DNA of 64,000 nucleotides from Tomocerus qinae. Lineage: Eukaryota > Arthropoda > Collembola > Entomobryomorpha > Tomoceridae. This document shows, piece by piece, positions 38,301 through 52,100 of the stretch. The notes under the pieces were generated by a model. That model saw only the letters and a program-made list of their open reading frames with translations. It had not been told where the DNA came from and did no database searches. The stretch covers positions 23,336,513 to 23,400,512 of the forward strand of contig CM034547.1 in NCBI GenBank assembly GCA_020055645.1, in the 5' to 3' direction. The translations under genes and the position numbers were made by a program. How positions within the stretch are numbered: position 1 is the first letter of the stretch; the number at the start of each line of letters is the position of its first letter.

Positions 38301-41023
38301 TCTATGAAACTATGCAAACATACTTTTCGTAACTAGATATTTATGTAAGAATAGTAGTTTAATGAATAGTATAAAGCACTCATGCAGAAGGTAAATTTAT
38401 TTGTAGCGCAACTGCATTATTGTCAGGAACTCAATCCTTTTTCTGCGAAATACAACTTTAGGAATGTCATGAAAGAAAAAGAGTTGATAGAGGGAATATT
38501 AATTAATTGTAGAGCTTGGTCCAATTAAAGCATTTTCTGTCTACAGGAGAATAGTAGACATTGTAGAATGACACCAATGACACAAAGAAATTTCCTGACA
38601 CTGACAAGGCAATATGACAATATCCGTACAAATACACTACCCCATTTATACGACTGTTTGCACGGAGAACGCGAGAAGAGAATCAAATGAAAGTCTTTGA
38701 GTTGAACTGATGCATGCCAAATAACTGGGAATAAAGTGAAAAGTACCAAGAGGAACACTTCAACTAAACTACTCAAAAACATACTAAAAAAGTATACCTA
38801 TGTTGTAGGTATAGATACTTAGCATACTTATTCTATAAACTCTACCTAGGAGAAATGTGATGTTATATGTACATGGAATCTAGTATACTGATTTGTAAGG
38901 AGGAATCATAAACTTTGTAGATAAAACAAGAGAAACGTGATTTAGAATCTTTAAATCCACTTGTGCCCCCAGATAATGTATGATATTCGTACTTTTTTAG
39001 TGTTTAGAGTTCCAGAGACCCTCCTAGCATAAAGATGAGTCATTTCTAATAGAATCTTAGCAAAAGATATTTGAAACCCAGTCGGTGATTTTCTAAACGT
39101 ATTTCAGAATTGATGCACAACTCCCAACCCTAAGCGTAGTGGATCTCACATTTATGGGTATATTCCCATTGCCTAAGGCTATAGTGTATACAATATTGAG
39201 CTACATAGAAGATATGAAGTATCTTTTCTGTTTAAACATTACTATCTGTCTGTACATTAGCTGAGCGCTTTAGCTTAAGAGGGTTGTGTATGAAAGCATA
39301 TACGTGTGCGTGCATGCCGTTTCTATCTTTCTAGGTGGGAATAAATGCAAAGACAAGAAAGACAAGTCAAGCTGCCCGGGTGACATCGCCATGTCATGCA
39401 CTACTTTCTTTACGATTGCAGCTGAAACGTCAAGTCGTGTCATTGCGTTGCCGTCTGTCTGACTACTTTCTACTTATCTGTAACTACCTACCTACCTCTA
39501 CTCTATTGCACGATTTTGTTACAAAATATCTGCAACTACCTCCGGTCCTTTTTCTACTCACACTACACTAAAGTTCTTCTCCATGAAACTTGTTTACCTA
39601 ATAACGATTATACGGAACATAAGTACGTGCGCAACTTTCTGAGAGCAAGTACTGTTAGCAAGTAAAAGTACATGTACTTCTTTTTGACTGCTAGCATTAA
39701 ACCTGACTGGTTAGAGTAGAACTCAACTGTTAGATCCTGTGGTGCATGCATGAACCTTTTGTGTAAATTCTAGATACAAATATAGAAAAGGATTAGGATT
39801 ACTGCCACGATGATGATGAGATCGTGTTGTGTGACATGACAGAACGGAAACTTAAAACTCTAACTGTCATCTCAACTCCCGACTCAGGATCACCATCCAT
39901 TTATCTGTAGTACAAAACTCTGCAGACTAGATGTATCCATACCACTAAATATCATAAGAAACTATATTTCCAAAATATTCTAAACCGAATTTATAGCAAA
40001 AGAAGGACGACGATATAAAACACAGGTTATCTTGAATTTGAATCTTATAGTATCGTTTATACGACAAAATAATGAAATCGGTAATCGCAAAAATGAATAG
40101 AAATTTTATGTTGGGAGAGATTAAATTACTGATAGCAGAACAAGCCAACTTACAATAGTTTACATGTCTTTTTAGGCGTTTTGAACTCTACACAGTTGTA
40201 ATAGTGAGATGAGAGATGTACTTTATATGCACTAATTTGGGCGGGGAGAATGGATGCGGACATCAGAGTAGTAATAAGTACAAGTAAGCATCAACAAGTA
40301 CAAAAGGTGACTACCACAGAAGCCCCAGGAAACTGGTGCTTAACAAAATGTGGGTACATAATATCCGAAATTCTAATATTATTCATCTGACGATTGTCCG
40401 GATTTTGAAGGTATATATCTCTGTCCAAAGGTCAGATGTTAGTCATTGCCAAAACTCATTAACCATGACCCATATAGACCTAATCATTAACGAATTAGTA
40501 CTAAGCGGGGTAAGGATTACACCTGATAATTGCGGTTTGGATACATTATTTTTTGGATTCCAGATATTCAAATTAGCCTTATTATGTGCAGCTGATTTAC
40601 ATTTGTCTAAAAGTGGTAGTATGAAACTTTTCATGTAGCAAGTCTTTTCACCTAATGAATTACACCTAATGATTTACACCTTATCAATATAACCTTCATG
40701 TATATTGATCTAGATGAAATATTATACATTAACTTAAATTATACCTGAAGACCATTAATACTTTTTAATATACTTATAGTATACCCTTGTGGAATTATGG
40801 TCGTCAGTATCCTGTCCGACGGCAAAATTGTTTATAATATTTTGTCCTTATTTGGGTCCATTGTCTATGCAGTAATGTAAGAATTTTGAAGAATAAAATT
40901 TTTAGGCAAAAATTGCGTTAGAGCATAGAGGTATAGTTTCTCTAGTGAGGTCAAATACATTTCAGTCATGTTACTTGGGTGTAGTTTATTTGAAAAGATG
41001 TGGAACCGAAGCTTGGGCTTATA
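35346..41023. other. Gene-free stretch
   Basis: No exon was recognised. A hairpin made of TACCGTAT and ATACGGTA lies at 35613-35638. Open frames at 40336-40638 (plus) and 40443-40634 (minus) overlap each other and match nothing I know. Confidence 0.45.
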
Positions 41024-41360
41024 TTAGTCGCTGTAGTCAATTTGAAATTCTAGACTAACATAAAATGAAAATCTGGATATGGGTTCGACGTCAGAGTTTA
41101 GTCTCTCCAAATCTAATTTCTTCAAACACGTATTAATACGTCTACGTAAGCAAATACTTCGCATACCAAGTATAGAAGAATTCATTGCATTTGAGCTAAA
41201 CATGGGCATAATCGGCAGTGTTAGCAAATGTTTTCGTCAGTATTCACATTTGCAACAGAGGATAAACATAGTGATTAGAGACGGATTTCAGCACTTGAAA
41301 GTCATCGATTTTGCTAATTCAAGTTACGCATGCCTTTTTCATGTCCTTTGCAATAACTAG
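41024..41360. other. Open stretch on both strands, unknown
   Basis: The plus strand is open for 93 codons (41079-41360), including a protein-like helical segment (LRKQILRIPSIEEFIAFELN). The minus strand is open for 67 codons (41024-41227). No family, start context or splice border decides between them. It may be a fragment of a decayed gene or transposon close to the nested element, or chance. Confidence 0.15.
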
Positions 41361-41525
41361 ACATTTAATAAATTATGGACATATAATAATATGAAAGCCT
41401 GTGCTTGATTCAACAGCTGTAATGTGATTAAGGGTGGTACTACCAACCTCCGTCATAAGACCATCTTAAGATTATCTTATGTAAGATCATCTTAAGACCA
41501 GCGAAGATCTTATTGAAAATCGGTA

Positions 41526-42588
41526 CTGATCCTGTCACTCCATGGGGACTATTTTCAAATCGAGGGGGACATGAAAATAGCTTCTCATTGGTGGATGAAA
41601 TTTTTTATTGACCAATCAGAACGCAGCATTTCATTTCAAAATTTTATATGATTTTCAAAAAGCATTCCCAGGGGAAATATTTATTGCAACATTTGACAGC
41701 TTTAATACAATAAGGGGGTTAGATATTTTCATAGAATAAATACCTTAGTAACCATAATAAGTTATGTGTATTAAAGTAAAGCTGTCTTGACTTCTGAGAT
41801 ATTATACACTTTAGCATGTAATTTTATAATCACCATCCTAAGCTATATACTTACCACATTGCGTACTTAACTCTACGGATGTAACAAGACTAGTAGACTA
41901 AGCTAGAAGACATACCAGAGTATTTTTAGGGAGACTCAAGGAGCATGGACGTTGCCATATAGTATAGTAGGCATTTATCAGGAGAGCCGAGTAGGGAATT
42001 TTACCATAAGCGAATTTTAAGATTTATAAGGGACGTTTTTTGGAAAACGTCCCCTTCCCCTGTCTTTATCAAGCTGCTATAAACATTGATGTCTCACTTG
42101 CTATCCTCTAATAATTTAATACGTTTCCAACAGCATAGCAACCAGATATTCACACAGAATTAGGAATAAAATGTACCTTATAGATCTTCAAAATCCATTA
42201 CGGGCAATTCTCTACTTGGCTCTCCTTATTGACCGTCCAAGCTCCTTGGGGAGACTAATCATTATGCAGTGACTTGCAGTATTGATGATTTATAGTAACA
42301 AAATCTACCCTAAACCCTATGTAGTGTGTCTACTGTCTATTTTGAGTGTCAACGTAATAATAGTTGAGTCAACAGTTACTCCTTACAGCAAGTAATTAAG
42401 ATAAATCTCAGAAGTCAATAAATTTTACAATAAATATTTCCCCTGGGAATGCTTTTTGAAAATCATATAAAATTTTGAAATGAAATGCTGCGTTCTGATT
42501 GGTCAATAAAAAATTTCATCCACCAATGAGAAGCGATTTTCATGTCCCCCTCGATTTGAAAATAGTCCCCATGGAGTGACAGGATCAG
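41526..42588. mobile_element. Middle element: long-inverted-repeat transposon, young insertion
   Basis: Arms of 161 bp (41526-41686 and 42428-42588) are reverse complements with one mismatch by my reading. Termini are CTGATCCTGTCACTCC and its complement. The flanks are TA (41524-41525 and 42589-42590); because the site is the palindrome GGTACC, a 4-bp GTAC duplication is equally possible. The spacer of 741 bp shrinks to about 421 bp once the inner element and its duplication are removed, and has no coding frame. TA and long arms fit a non-autonomous Tc1/mariner-like element. The near-identity of the arms suggests recent activity, or gene conversion between arms. Confidence 0.85.
41937..42248. 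mobile_element. Inner element: 312-bp hAT-like MITE with 8-bp target duplication
   Basis: Termini are CAAGGAGCATGGAC and GTCCAAGCTCCTTG, reverse complements with one mismatch. Similarity continues inward imperfectly (AGGAGAGCCGAGTAGGGAATT against its complement near 42210). The exact 8-bp direct repeat GGGAGACT flanks it (41929-41936 and 42249-42256). An 8-bp duplication and CA-starting ends are hallmarks of the hAT superfamily. A hairpin GGACGTTTT/AAAACGTCC lies inside at 42031-42052. There is no coding capacity, so movement would need a transposase from elsewhere. Confidence 0.88.
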
Positions 42589-42943
42589 TACCACGATCAT
42601 TGTGACAACATCGTCTTACACAAGACTGTCTTGAGTCCCGTCTTTCATAAAATCAAGGAAAGTTCATCTCAAGTCCATCTTACGATCTCGTCAGAGCAAA
42701 ATTTTAGACAAAATCGGTGGGGTTACTACGGATACTTGAATTTTCATCAACAATCCAATTACCATCCTATTGACACTCACTACTCCAGTATTCTCATCCG
42801 GAAAACTATGGCAACAATTCTCGTAAATTGCTGATGTGAGATAAAGCCAACACTAGGAACATTCGTTTTATTGACGAAAATGCCTACCAAAAAGGACGAA
42901 AGGTCGTCTCAAGACGACAAAATCGGGGTCTTGGGAAAGACGA

Positions 42944-42973
42944 ACTTAAGATTGTTATTTTACAATCTTAAGT
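42944..42973. repeat. Perfect hairpin, 12-bp arms
   Basis: ACTTAAGATTGT and ACAATCTTAAGT are exact reverse complements around the 6-base loop TATTTT. The hairpin is part of the outer element of the nest. Confidence 0.85.
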
Positions 42974-43115
42974 CATAAGACGATGATCATGGTACCGATA
43001 AGATGGACAAAAGATATTGCTATAAGATTGTCTTGAGATGAGGATATCGTGGTACCGATTTTGAGGAAAGGTGATCTTAAGTCACTCATAAGTTTTGGAG
43101 TGGTCTCAAGTCAGA

Positions 43116-46100
43116 GTTCAGAGTATGAGCCTAATAGATATATGTATTATATATACATATTATTATTATTATGTATATAAGGTATACGTCATCTTCCATT
43201 GCAACGCAACGTCCTGTATTACCTGAAGCATTAGTATTAAAGTAGGGCGAATGGCTTAAACTACTGGAATTTATAATCTAATATTCAACAATTTTCTGGA
43301 AATTAGTAATTTATTTTGCTTACTGACGTTTCATTCACAGGGTATTACTTACATATGAAAAGTCTATGTCTACATATTTATCCTAGTTAGTTTCAGTAAC
43401 ACGGAATGCATTTATGTTATTACACGTATAATAGGACTAGTGAAGGCAGGTAGTTCTGTACATGTACAAGGCTTCAGTGCAATTTGTTATGCTATTTATC
43501 CTGCACTTGGTAGTTTTCATTACAGATTCGTTTGATGGTTGACTGTGCTTTCTGTTTAGCTTTGCTCCACTCTTGTCTGACGATGAGCAATAACTGCAGA
43601 GGATATGAAAGGATGAGGAAGGACAGAAAAGGGAAAGAGATCGACTGGAGTGGAATGAAATGAGATTGAATTGGATTTTGAACGGATGATATTTGAGATG
43701 GACTTTGAAGGATTGGAGCCGTCATGCTTTCGAGGACTGGACAACTAATTTGCTATGATGGGAAGGAAGCAAATAGTAAATACTTATTTATTATTGTATA
43801 CTCCTCTATAACGGTATGGATTTATCTTATTGCTTCAGAGTCATTATATAAATTTTACCCTATACGTAGGTGTATACGTAAGGACCGCCGATATACGTGA
43901 CGTCTGATGCTTATTTATTGATTATATATATACGTACAAGTTATGTAATATTGTAACTAATAGTATTATTGTCGTCACCGAAAGTTATATATTTGTAATG
44001 AATAACTGCGTAGGTAGGAAGGAAGTCTGCATTGTACGTCATTCTACGAAAGGAGTTACATAATTTTGTATAATAATAACGAAATAACTGTAGCTACCTA
44101 TGCATTTCCCTTTTCAATACAATTTATTCTTCTAATGGTACTATCAAACAATACATAATCTACTGAGTTAACTCTTACTTGTTTTGCATTAGTGCTTTCG
44201 TGTATCGTTTGTTTAGGTAAGGTCGGTTCGTTAGTGCAGGATATTGATTCGGAAGTACAGCATAACACATGTATAATGTACAAATTACATGACATACAAT
44301 AATACATAGGATACGTATAATATGTCAGTGTCGTTATTTAACCATACACAAAATATCGTGTACTCTTTATACAAATACATTATAGTATGGACTTTTATAT
44401 AATTGATTTAAATATTCATACATATTCATGCTATCTATGTATATAAATAGAGTGTGCATGTACTATGTACTATTATCTGAGTATATACAAAAGATTATTA
44501 TACTAGCTCATCAACAGAAACTAGAGTTACACATACCGGGAATCAGATGCAGCGCAACTGAACCAAAATTGAGTTGCCCTGACTCTATTGTATTGTCGTT
44601 GTTATGTTTGGACAGAGATTTACTCTTCAGTGACAGACAGAACAGGACAGGCGGAGAGGATGAGGATTCACCAGAGTCGTTGCACATAGACAGCTCATAG
44701 CCAACCTCATTTCTTCACTACAGACAAAAATCGTTTCACATGAGTGCCATACGCAAAAGCGAGACGGGCAAAGCGAGATGAACTCTGTCAACTTTTTACA
44801 CTCTACACACAGTTCAATAAGTACATGTATAACAGCAACTGTACATCTGTCAATATCAACATAATGCTATAACTCCTTCTGTCTACTAAATACTAAGCGT
44901 ATGATCTCAAGCTCTGTAGAATCGGACTTATCTTTAAAGCTCACGTTAACCGGGTATTTTGCTGCATTTAGATTAACATGCATATTGATACTACCACACA
45001 TTATGACATTCACACTCAGGAAATTTTCACTTATCAATCACACGATGATCAATTTTAGCACGGCTTTATATACACTACTGTATTACATTTGATGAGCCCC
45101 GTCAATTCTGTAAGCTTATCCTTTTATTCGAGGATACAAATTAGATTATAACCTTTAGTTTAGTATAGCTCAATCAATTTTAGGACAAGTTTCATAAGTC
45201 GCAAAGAAATATTGTGGGTTTTTAGGTATTATTTATTATACTCTGTATTGTGTTTATGCGGATGTTGATCTACTGCTGGTTTCCTTTGCTCTACCTCCTC
45301 AGTTGGGTTGGACTAGGTTAATACTATTGTACATAGAAACCCATTCAACTTTACTAATTATTGGATAGACCAAGGAACGTGGATATCCTGAGTACAATAT
45401 GTAAATAGTTTGTCTATACACAGTCCCACATTCTATAGATGACTTGGACTAATTCAGTGCTGATGATACGTTGAGGGCAATACTGGTAGCGTTGACAAGT
45501 TGAATTGAATGCAGTCTTTCTCTTTGGATTTCTGTTCTGGCTGCTCTGGTTACTCATTACTACCAGAGCGAACAGCCAATTTCCACTGATGGGTGTTATT
45601 CGATTATTTGCCTCCTCCGCGTAGCCTTTTGATTTCCGCTTCCCATATCCATTACATTACACACTACACTGAATGACTGGGCTGACTCAATGACTCTTGT
45701 TCGTTGTTTGCATCACGTTGTTGTTATATTTCATCCATCCTTTACTCCAATCCATTGCTACGAAGCACATGTTATGTACCTATATTCATTTTACTTCTAG
45801 CAGTACTAATGCATTTTACATCCATAACTACTTTAAATTGCCCATTTACTATACCTACGCTAAAGTGCTACTTATCCGCACACAAACTATAGAAGGGAAA
45901 TTACAACTCCTTTCAATAATAACTAATATGTTTAACAATGTCCCAAAGTTAGTTATGCTCATGTCAGTAGTCAATGCAAAATTAATACAATTCAGGCTAT
46001 TTAGTCAAATCTACGAACTGATTGTCTTGATAAATAGCACAATTTGATTAATTACATTATTCAAAATGGCTCTATGAACAGTTTCAGTAATTTGTGACAT

Positions 46101-49100
46101 TAAAGAAACTTTAGATGTTGTTACACAGGTGTTATTATGCTACACCATAGAAATGTAAACCTACTACCGTTGGTTGAAATCAAGAGGCGGTTGTTCTATA
46201 TGAAATATTATTGGAAATGGAACTTTAGTGAATGCAAAACCTGTTAACAATCATGATGGTGAAGCTTTGTACGTATGGTGTCATTGGAACCAGTCGGCCA
46301 GGGCCAATACGTAGCATTTATGTACTCGAGCAGGCCTAAATACATAATATAACTATACCAATTCATTCTAATGAATCTACAAATCATGTATAACGAGATT
46401 AGGTGTCAAATCCAATAATCCGAACTTGTTCATTTTCCAAATTCAATAAAACTCAATCGTTAGATTTCACTATCGTTTTTAATGCGATATCGGTTTTCGT
46501 CGTTTTCTATCTTTTCTATTCAATGTCCAAGTGACATATAAGTCTGATAAATTAACATCCTTACCCATGCTAATAAGTACCTATAATTTATATCAACCGC
46601 AAACCACCCGTAAGAGACGTCTTTATTGTCTTTGAAACTAAAAGGACGGAGAGGTGTATAGTACTGAACTGCCATACTGATAACATGCTACAGTATCTGC
46701 ATCTGCTATATAAGACCATCCTATCTAATAACAATATCTAAGAAAGGAAACGATGCAATAACATTTTTATGTATTTGAAGATAATAAACTTTTGTTTCAA
46801 TGTTTATTCCTCGTTACTTCATAAATCTTTAGTAATTAAACAATTCTACATGTGAAAATGTATAATTGTATTTATGGACACTCGTTGCTCCTAATAGGTA
46901 CTATTTATTATGGACCATGACCATACAGGCAATTGGATTGATATAGAGAAATGTAGCTAGGATGTGCATCGAAAGATGTGTTTCGTGCTTTGCTTGTGAG
47001 CATTTTTGTGAATCTCTCCATAGATTGAAAGACGTGAAGCAAACTAATTGCATTAGAAGACAAGAGTGGAGGGAGTTTGGTTGTTGGATAAAAGGATATG
47101 ACGGACAAACAAGGTGGAGTGTGCCCGTGGTGTGTTGCACATAAATTTAATAATAATGTCTCTTTTAAGTAGGTAATATTGTCAAAGTGTATTTCTGGGA
47201 GAATGATACTGTTTCTCCAAGTGTACAAAAAACATTTTTATCTCCACCCATCAGTATCCTGTCTGGTGAGGAATAGGTATATCTCTATAGCAGTAGGAAG
47301 TAGAACAGAGACTGAGAAGATAAAGGAACTTAGAGGAAGGATGGAGTTCTCAATGTTAGGATGTTAGAAAAAAGTTTATTTAATTCGGTAGGATTCTTCT
47401 CTATTTGGGAGATACTGTTGCTGAAGAATGTTCCAAATTTTCTATAAAACTCTGGGTCACCTTTCAATAAACTATAAGAGGGATTTTCAGGTTCATATTG
47501 CAATGGCTCTGTCTGCCGAGTAGGTGTTGCTATGCTTCTATACTTTTTGAATTAAATATATTAGTAACTAGGTATAGGCTCCTGACATAGAACAGATCAA
47601 TAGAGATGTCTTATTGTTAGTATAGTAGTTACCGATACATGTATTACAAATGTGCCAATGCAAGGGTTGAGAGTAAAAGGGAAGTTTAACTTCGTCTTCC
47701 AAATTGATTCAAAAGTTTTGAGAGTGTAAGAAAACCAAGTCAAGTAAGTTGATTTTACGTGGTCCACAGTAGTAGAGTGAGCCAAGGCTGTCTTTAGGAA
47801 GTCTTATCCATAAGAAGTGTAATAATACGCTTAGGACTAAGAATAGTATGTTTATATAGTTATCTGCTGCATTTCGTCTGTCTAATAGTAATAAGTACAG
47901 CTCACTGGGGTTTTCTCGCTGCTTGTTAGAGAAATACATGCTACAGAATAAAAAATAACTTATGCACTGTTACGGGAAGCATAGAGCAGGACTAAAGCAG
48001 ACTGTATTATGAATGTAGGTAGGATGTTGTAGGAAGGTGGTAGATTACATACAGCCCCGTTCTTAAAGTTGGATGAAACTATCTGCGTAAATTTACGTAT
48101 GTATGACGAAAGAAAACAAGTAATGTGAGGTTATGTAAAATCCGACCAGGGATAAAAAAGTTGACTGTATGAGGAGTCTCGGGTTTGCTTGGCATAGATA
48201 CGTGTGTACTAGGATGGGGAATAGATACATTTACGTAGATAGTAAAATATACAGCTTCCTTCCTTCGGTACTCTTACCCTACTCCTCCGTCTGAGTCAAC
48301 CAGCGTCAACACTTTCCCAGCTGCTCTTTGCTGTTAATTTCAGAACTTTCGATGGAATGGATGGAGAAGCTTCACAAATTTTACTTATAACCATATTATT
48401 CTCTATGTCTCTGTCCTAAATGTAGACTCTTTTCTTTGGCCTTCTTCCTTTTCTATTTCTCCGTACTTCGATATTAGTTAAATTAGTCTACCTCACTCCT
48501 TCGTCTCCTTCCGCTTATTGCTCATGCAATGCAATACCGTTGTTCCATTCTACCGTGTCTTGTCTTCCAAGCAACGTGCATTGTACTTCTTCTTTTATAT
48601 AAATCATTGCCAATTCCGAATATTATTTCCAAATGCACACTGTACTAAATTAAATAAAGGTATTTGTCCCTCACTGTCTCAGATTATGTGCATGTCTAAT
48701 GTATAGATGTTACTTTATTCTGCAAAGACTCTATTTTCCTTATAAACAGGGTTTTATATACAACCCAAGCCGTATCGTTCCTTGAAACTGATTTGACCTG
48801 ACTTTTAAATGTGTGCAACGCACATTTTCAGCCTCCTTGCTGTCGACAGTGCACAAGCACATACTCCTGCAGCAGACTACAACACTCCATCACCTTTTAT
48901 CTGCAGATGGGGAAAGAAGTCGGTTGAGACGAGACACAACGGAGAAGGGTAGAATCCTCAAATAAACCCGAAAACGTAATTAATTGTCTTATTTTTGCAG
49001 TTTACTCTTTGCGTACATCACCGCCAAATCAGAATCCTACAACATACACAATGTTACTTGATTATGCTGTTGTAAGTACTTTTATCTGTAATTTTAGACT

Positions 49101-52100
49101 AGAATTTAACAGTTTATTGAGATAACTTATTTTATCCATGAAGATTTCTTCACGTATTTTAGCTATTCGCAAGTATATCCTTTTGTATTGTAATACGCAG
49201 TAGTAGTTGGCGAATTCAGGGCCCTGACTTCTCAGAATTGATTTCAAGTCATGAATATTTCAACTCAGGTTATTGTTTCGATATCAAAATTTTAATACGA
49301 TGCTCAAACGTAAGATGATAATGCTAAACATATGACACCAACATTTTCTGGTGTTACATTCAATATAAGGTTCGGCTGTCAAAGAAGATGGAAATGTTTT
49401 ATTTATTTTGTTGAATTGTCATGATGTTGAGGAAGCTGTCAGCAGGTAGTTAAATGATGAGAGTGAGTATAGAGACTCAACGTATATAATGTAGAGCGTG
49501 GTTTTTTGGGTTCTAGAGTTTGGAATGTGAAAAGCGTGCTGAAGTAGTAATAAGATCACCTTTATTTTAGTTGCGTATGCATAGAAATAGTACGACGTAA
49601 ACTGAGTTGGGAAGGTGAATGTGGTTGTTCGTAGGAAGCTACTGATATTATTCCTATCTTAAGTGAAGTAAAAGGAAGGAGATTCCCTTGTTTCAATAGA
49701 GCTCGACTCACTTACAGACTAAATCCCATTTTAGGAAGTTCTCATCTTCCCTTTAGTTCACTTCAGTTGATTTCAGTGAGACAGACTGACGATAATACTG
49801 GGCGCAATAGCACACGAGGTAATTTTGCACCCTGGATTGAGTTGAATGGAAGTTGAGGATAACGTGTGCTATTCCCAGCATTCCGATTGTGCATTCAAGT
49901 CAGATTTTTCCGTTCAATTTCAGACACACGGAGGATTATAACATAGAGGAAAAGTAGTATCAAGAGAGAAGAGTCCAACCAAGAGCCTCCAGTCCTTCGC
50001 TATTGTGTATATTTGTCTCTCCCTACCAGAACTCCTCAGCGACAATGCAGCCAGATAGAGACGAACAGGAACTACGTAGAAGTAGTAGCGAAGCGAAATA
50101 AGTAACCAAACCCAAAGGCAGATACCTATGCTATGTACACTTAAGTATTGCATGACTGATATACACATCTCAAATATACATGTATGAGGGACACAGTGGG
50201 TCATGTCGAATCAAACGGAGCAAAGCCACACAGCCGCCAGCGTATAGAAGGAAGCCGACATCGCTCCAGATATGACGTGATGACGATTCTAGACTTTATA
50301 ACTCCGAAAAGCAAACAAAGAATCCTAATATATGTAAGGGGTAGTCTACCTATAAAATTATATAAAGAATCTGTGAAATAGAGTACAGAGAATTAATAGC
50401 ATGTATGTTACAGTGGAACACTTTGGGCATCGCAGTTTCTACATTGGCTAAACAACTTGGACATTTTCTACACGTGTTAACGTACTTTTACTAAATATTA
50501 AACATTTGACTAATTACTGACGAGTATTTCAAAACTTGGTCCTTTTGATTTGATTAGACTTGTAATTATGTTACAATACATTTCAAATGAATAACACAAA
50601 TTGTGGTTAAACTAAACAAAAGATTTTTGTAACTGGAGATGTTGAAAGTATTTTACGCATCAGAAACCGTTAATGAGATATTGTAGAACAACTTACAGGT
50701 TTTTAAATGATTTCAAGCACATTTCTCAACTAGGCAGCATTAACGCAGTCGAACATATGTAAATTGCCTGTGAGAGATATAGCAGATGAACTGATGTAAG
50801 TATGTAAGGTGCAACGTCCCTAGTACTTAAAGAGAGGGAGTTGAGATAGAGATGGAATGTGACGGGTTTGGTTTGTGCAGAAAAGTCGTAATAGGTTGAT
50901 GGCATTATATAGGGATATAAAAGAGAATAGAATAGTCGAAATGGGAAAGAGGAGTAGCGATATAGCGGTGGATGAGATTGATTGTCGCCCATAAAACACA
51001 TGAGTCTTCCTCGTTTACTTTCTTTCTCTATCTTTACTTTCACTATTGGAATGAAAGACGGAATAAAATCAACTTTACCACCGCGGAACAGACAACCGTC
51101 AGTGAGTCTAGAGGAGTCTACTAAAAATTCTTTTCTAAGCATCCCTTAGTCGCTTAGGGTTAGGTCGACTTTTTTGGCATCGCATTCACATTGCTCATCC
51201 TGAGTGAAGAAGATCCCTAGTGAAGTAGAAAGACAAAAACTTGCAGTATTATTGCTTCCAATGATATGATGTAATGTAATATGATGAATCTTTCACCAAC
51301 CAAAGCAACTCTTGAAGAAAAGACAGCCCGGAGCCAATTCACAGAAAGCTACTCTGTGTCTTTATGATAAATTCAATGTGGCTTTTCCTCACTATCGTCC
51401 TAGCCAGAGATAAAATACAAATACATTACGTACTCACTCACTCCGTGGAGTAGTCACTCAAATCTGATATCATCGAACTCCTTCAATGCATTATTATTAT
51501 TATCGTGTCATATAGTCAACCAGACAGTCACTAAACCCTTTTATATGTATTATATCAGTATACATAAACACTTTAACAATATAAATCTGTTTGGAAGGCA
51601 ATGCAATACATAAGTTGAATGACGGATGTAGAGCACTACAAATATTCCTGTACATTTAGACACATATCACAAGATGCAATACTTATTTGCTTTCAAATGC
51701 TTTATTATTCTGCATCTCAGGAGAGTGAGTGAAAAAGCATTGGTGCGTGCGTGTATTGCATGTGATGCAAGGCATCTTTTCTCTATCTCCCTTTACATTA
51801 AATATGGTAGTTTGCTTTCTTGAGAGGAATTCTTTCTTTGCACAACTTTTTTTCGCCGTAGAGAAATCTTATCAGCTTCCATAGTCGTCAAGTGGAAACT
51901 TTATTGCATATCCTTCGGGAGTTCACCAGAGTGAGTGTTACAGTCTGAGCTCTGACATCAGCTTAAGTTCGACTCGTCACAACTCATACTTCCTCCCGCA
52001 CCAACATTCCCTCCCACTAAAACTTTCCCTAAATCTTTTTGTGGTTTTTGAATACATATGCGAATTCTAATGTACAAATAGCCTGAATATTGTCATCTGC

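Larger units (their letters stand above)
41430..43115. mobile_element. Outer element of a three-level transposon nest, built of CTTAAG/CTCAAG units
   Basis: The left part (41430-41525) and right part (42589-43115) are imperfect reverse complements at their ends: the left TCATAAGACCATCTTAAGAT faces the right GATCTTAAGTCACTCATAAG. The internal DNA repeats the palindrome-like units ATCTTAAGA and GTCTTGAGAC many times. The block GGTACCGAT recurs at exactly 60 bp (42991 and 43051). Removing the inner insertion restores AAAATCGGTACCACGAT across the junction, which is the same block as the complement of 43045-43061. There is no coding capacity. Borders are approximate and no target duplication was found. 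The family is unknown to me. Confidence 0.65.

Noticed and set aside
40336..40638. 100-codon plus and 63-codon minus overlapping frames
   Set aside because: No family resemblance on either strand, including no reverse transcriptase or transposase motif that I could see.
50726..51142. 138-codon open frame on the minus strand
   Set aside because: No motif, no domain, no splice support; the Ser/Tyr/Leu-rich composition mirrors local base bias.
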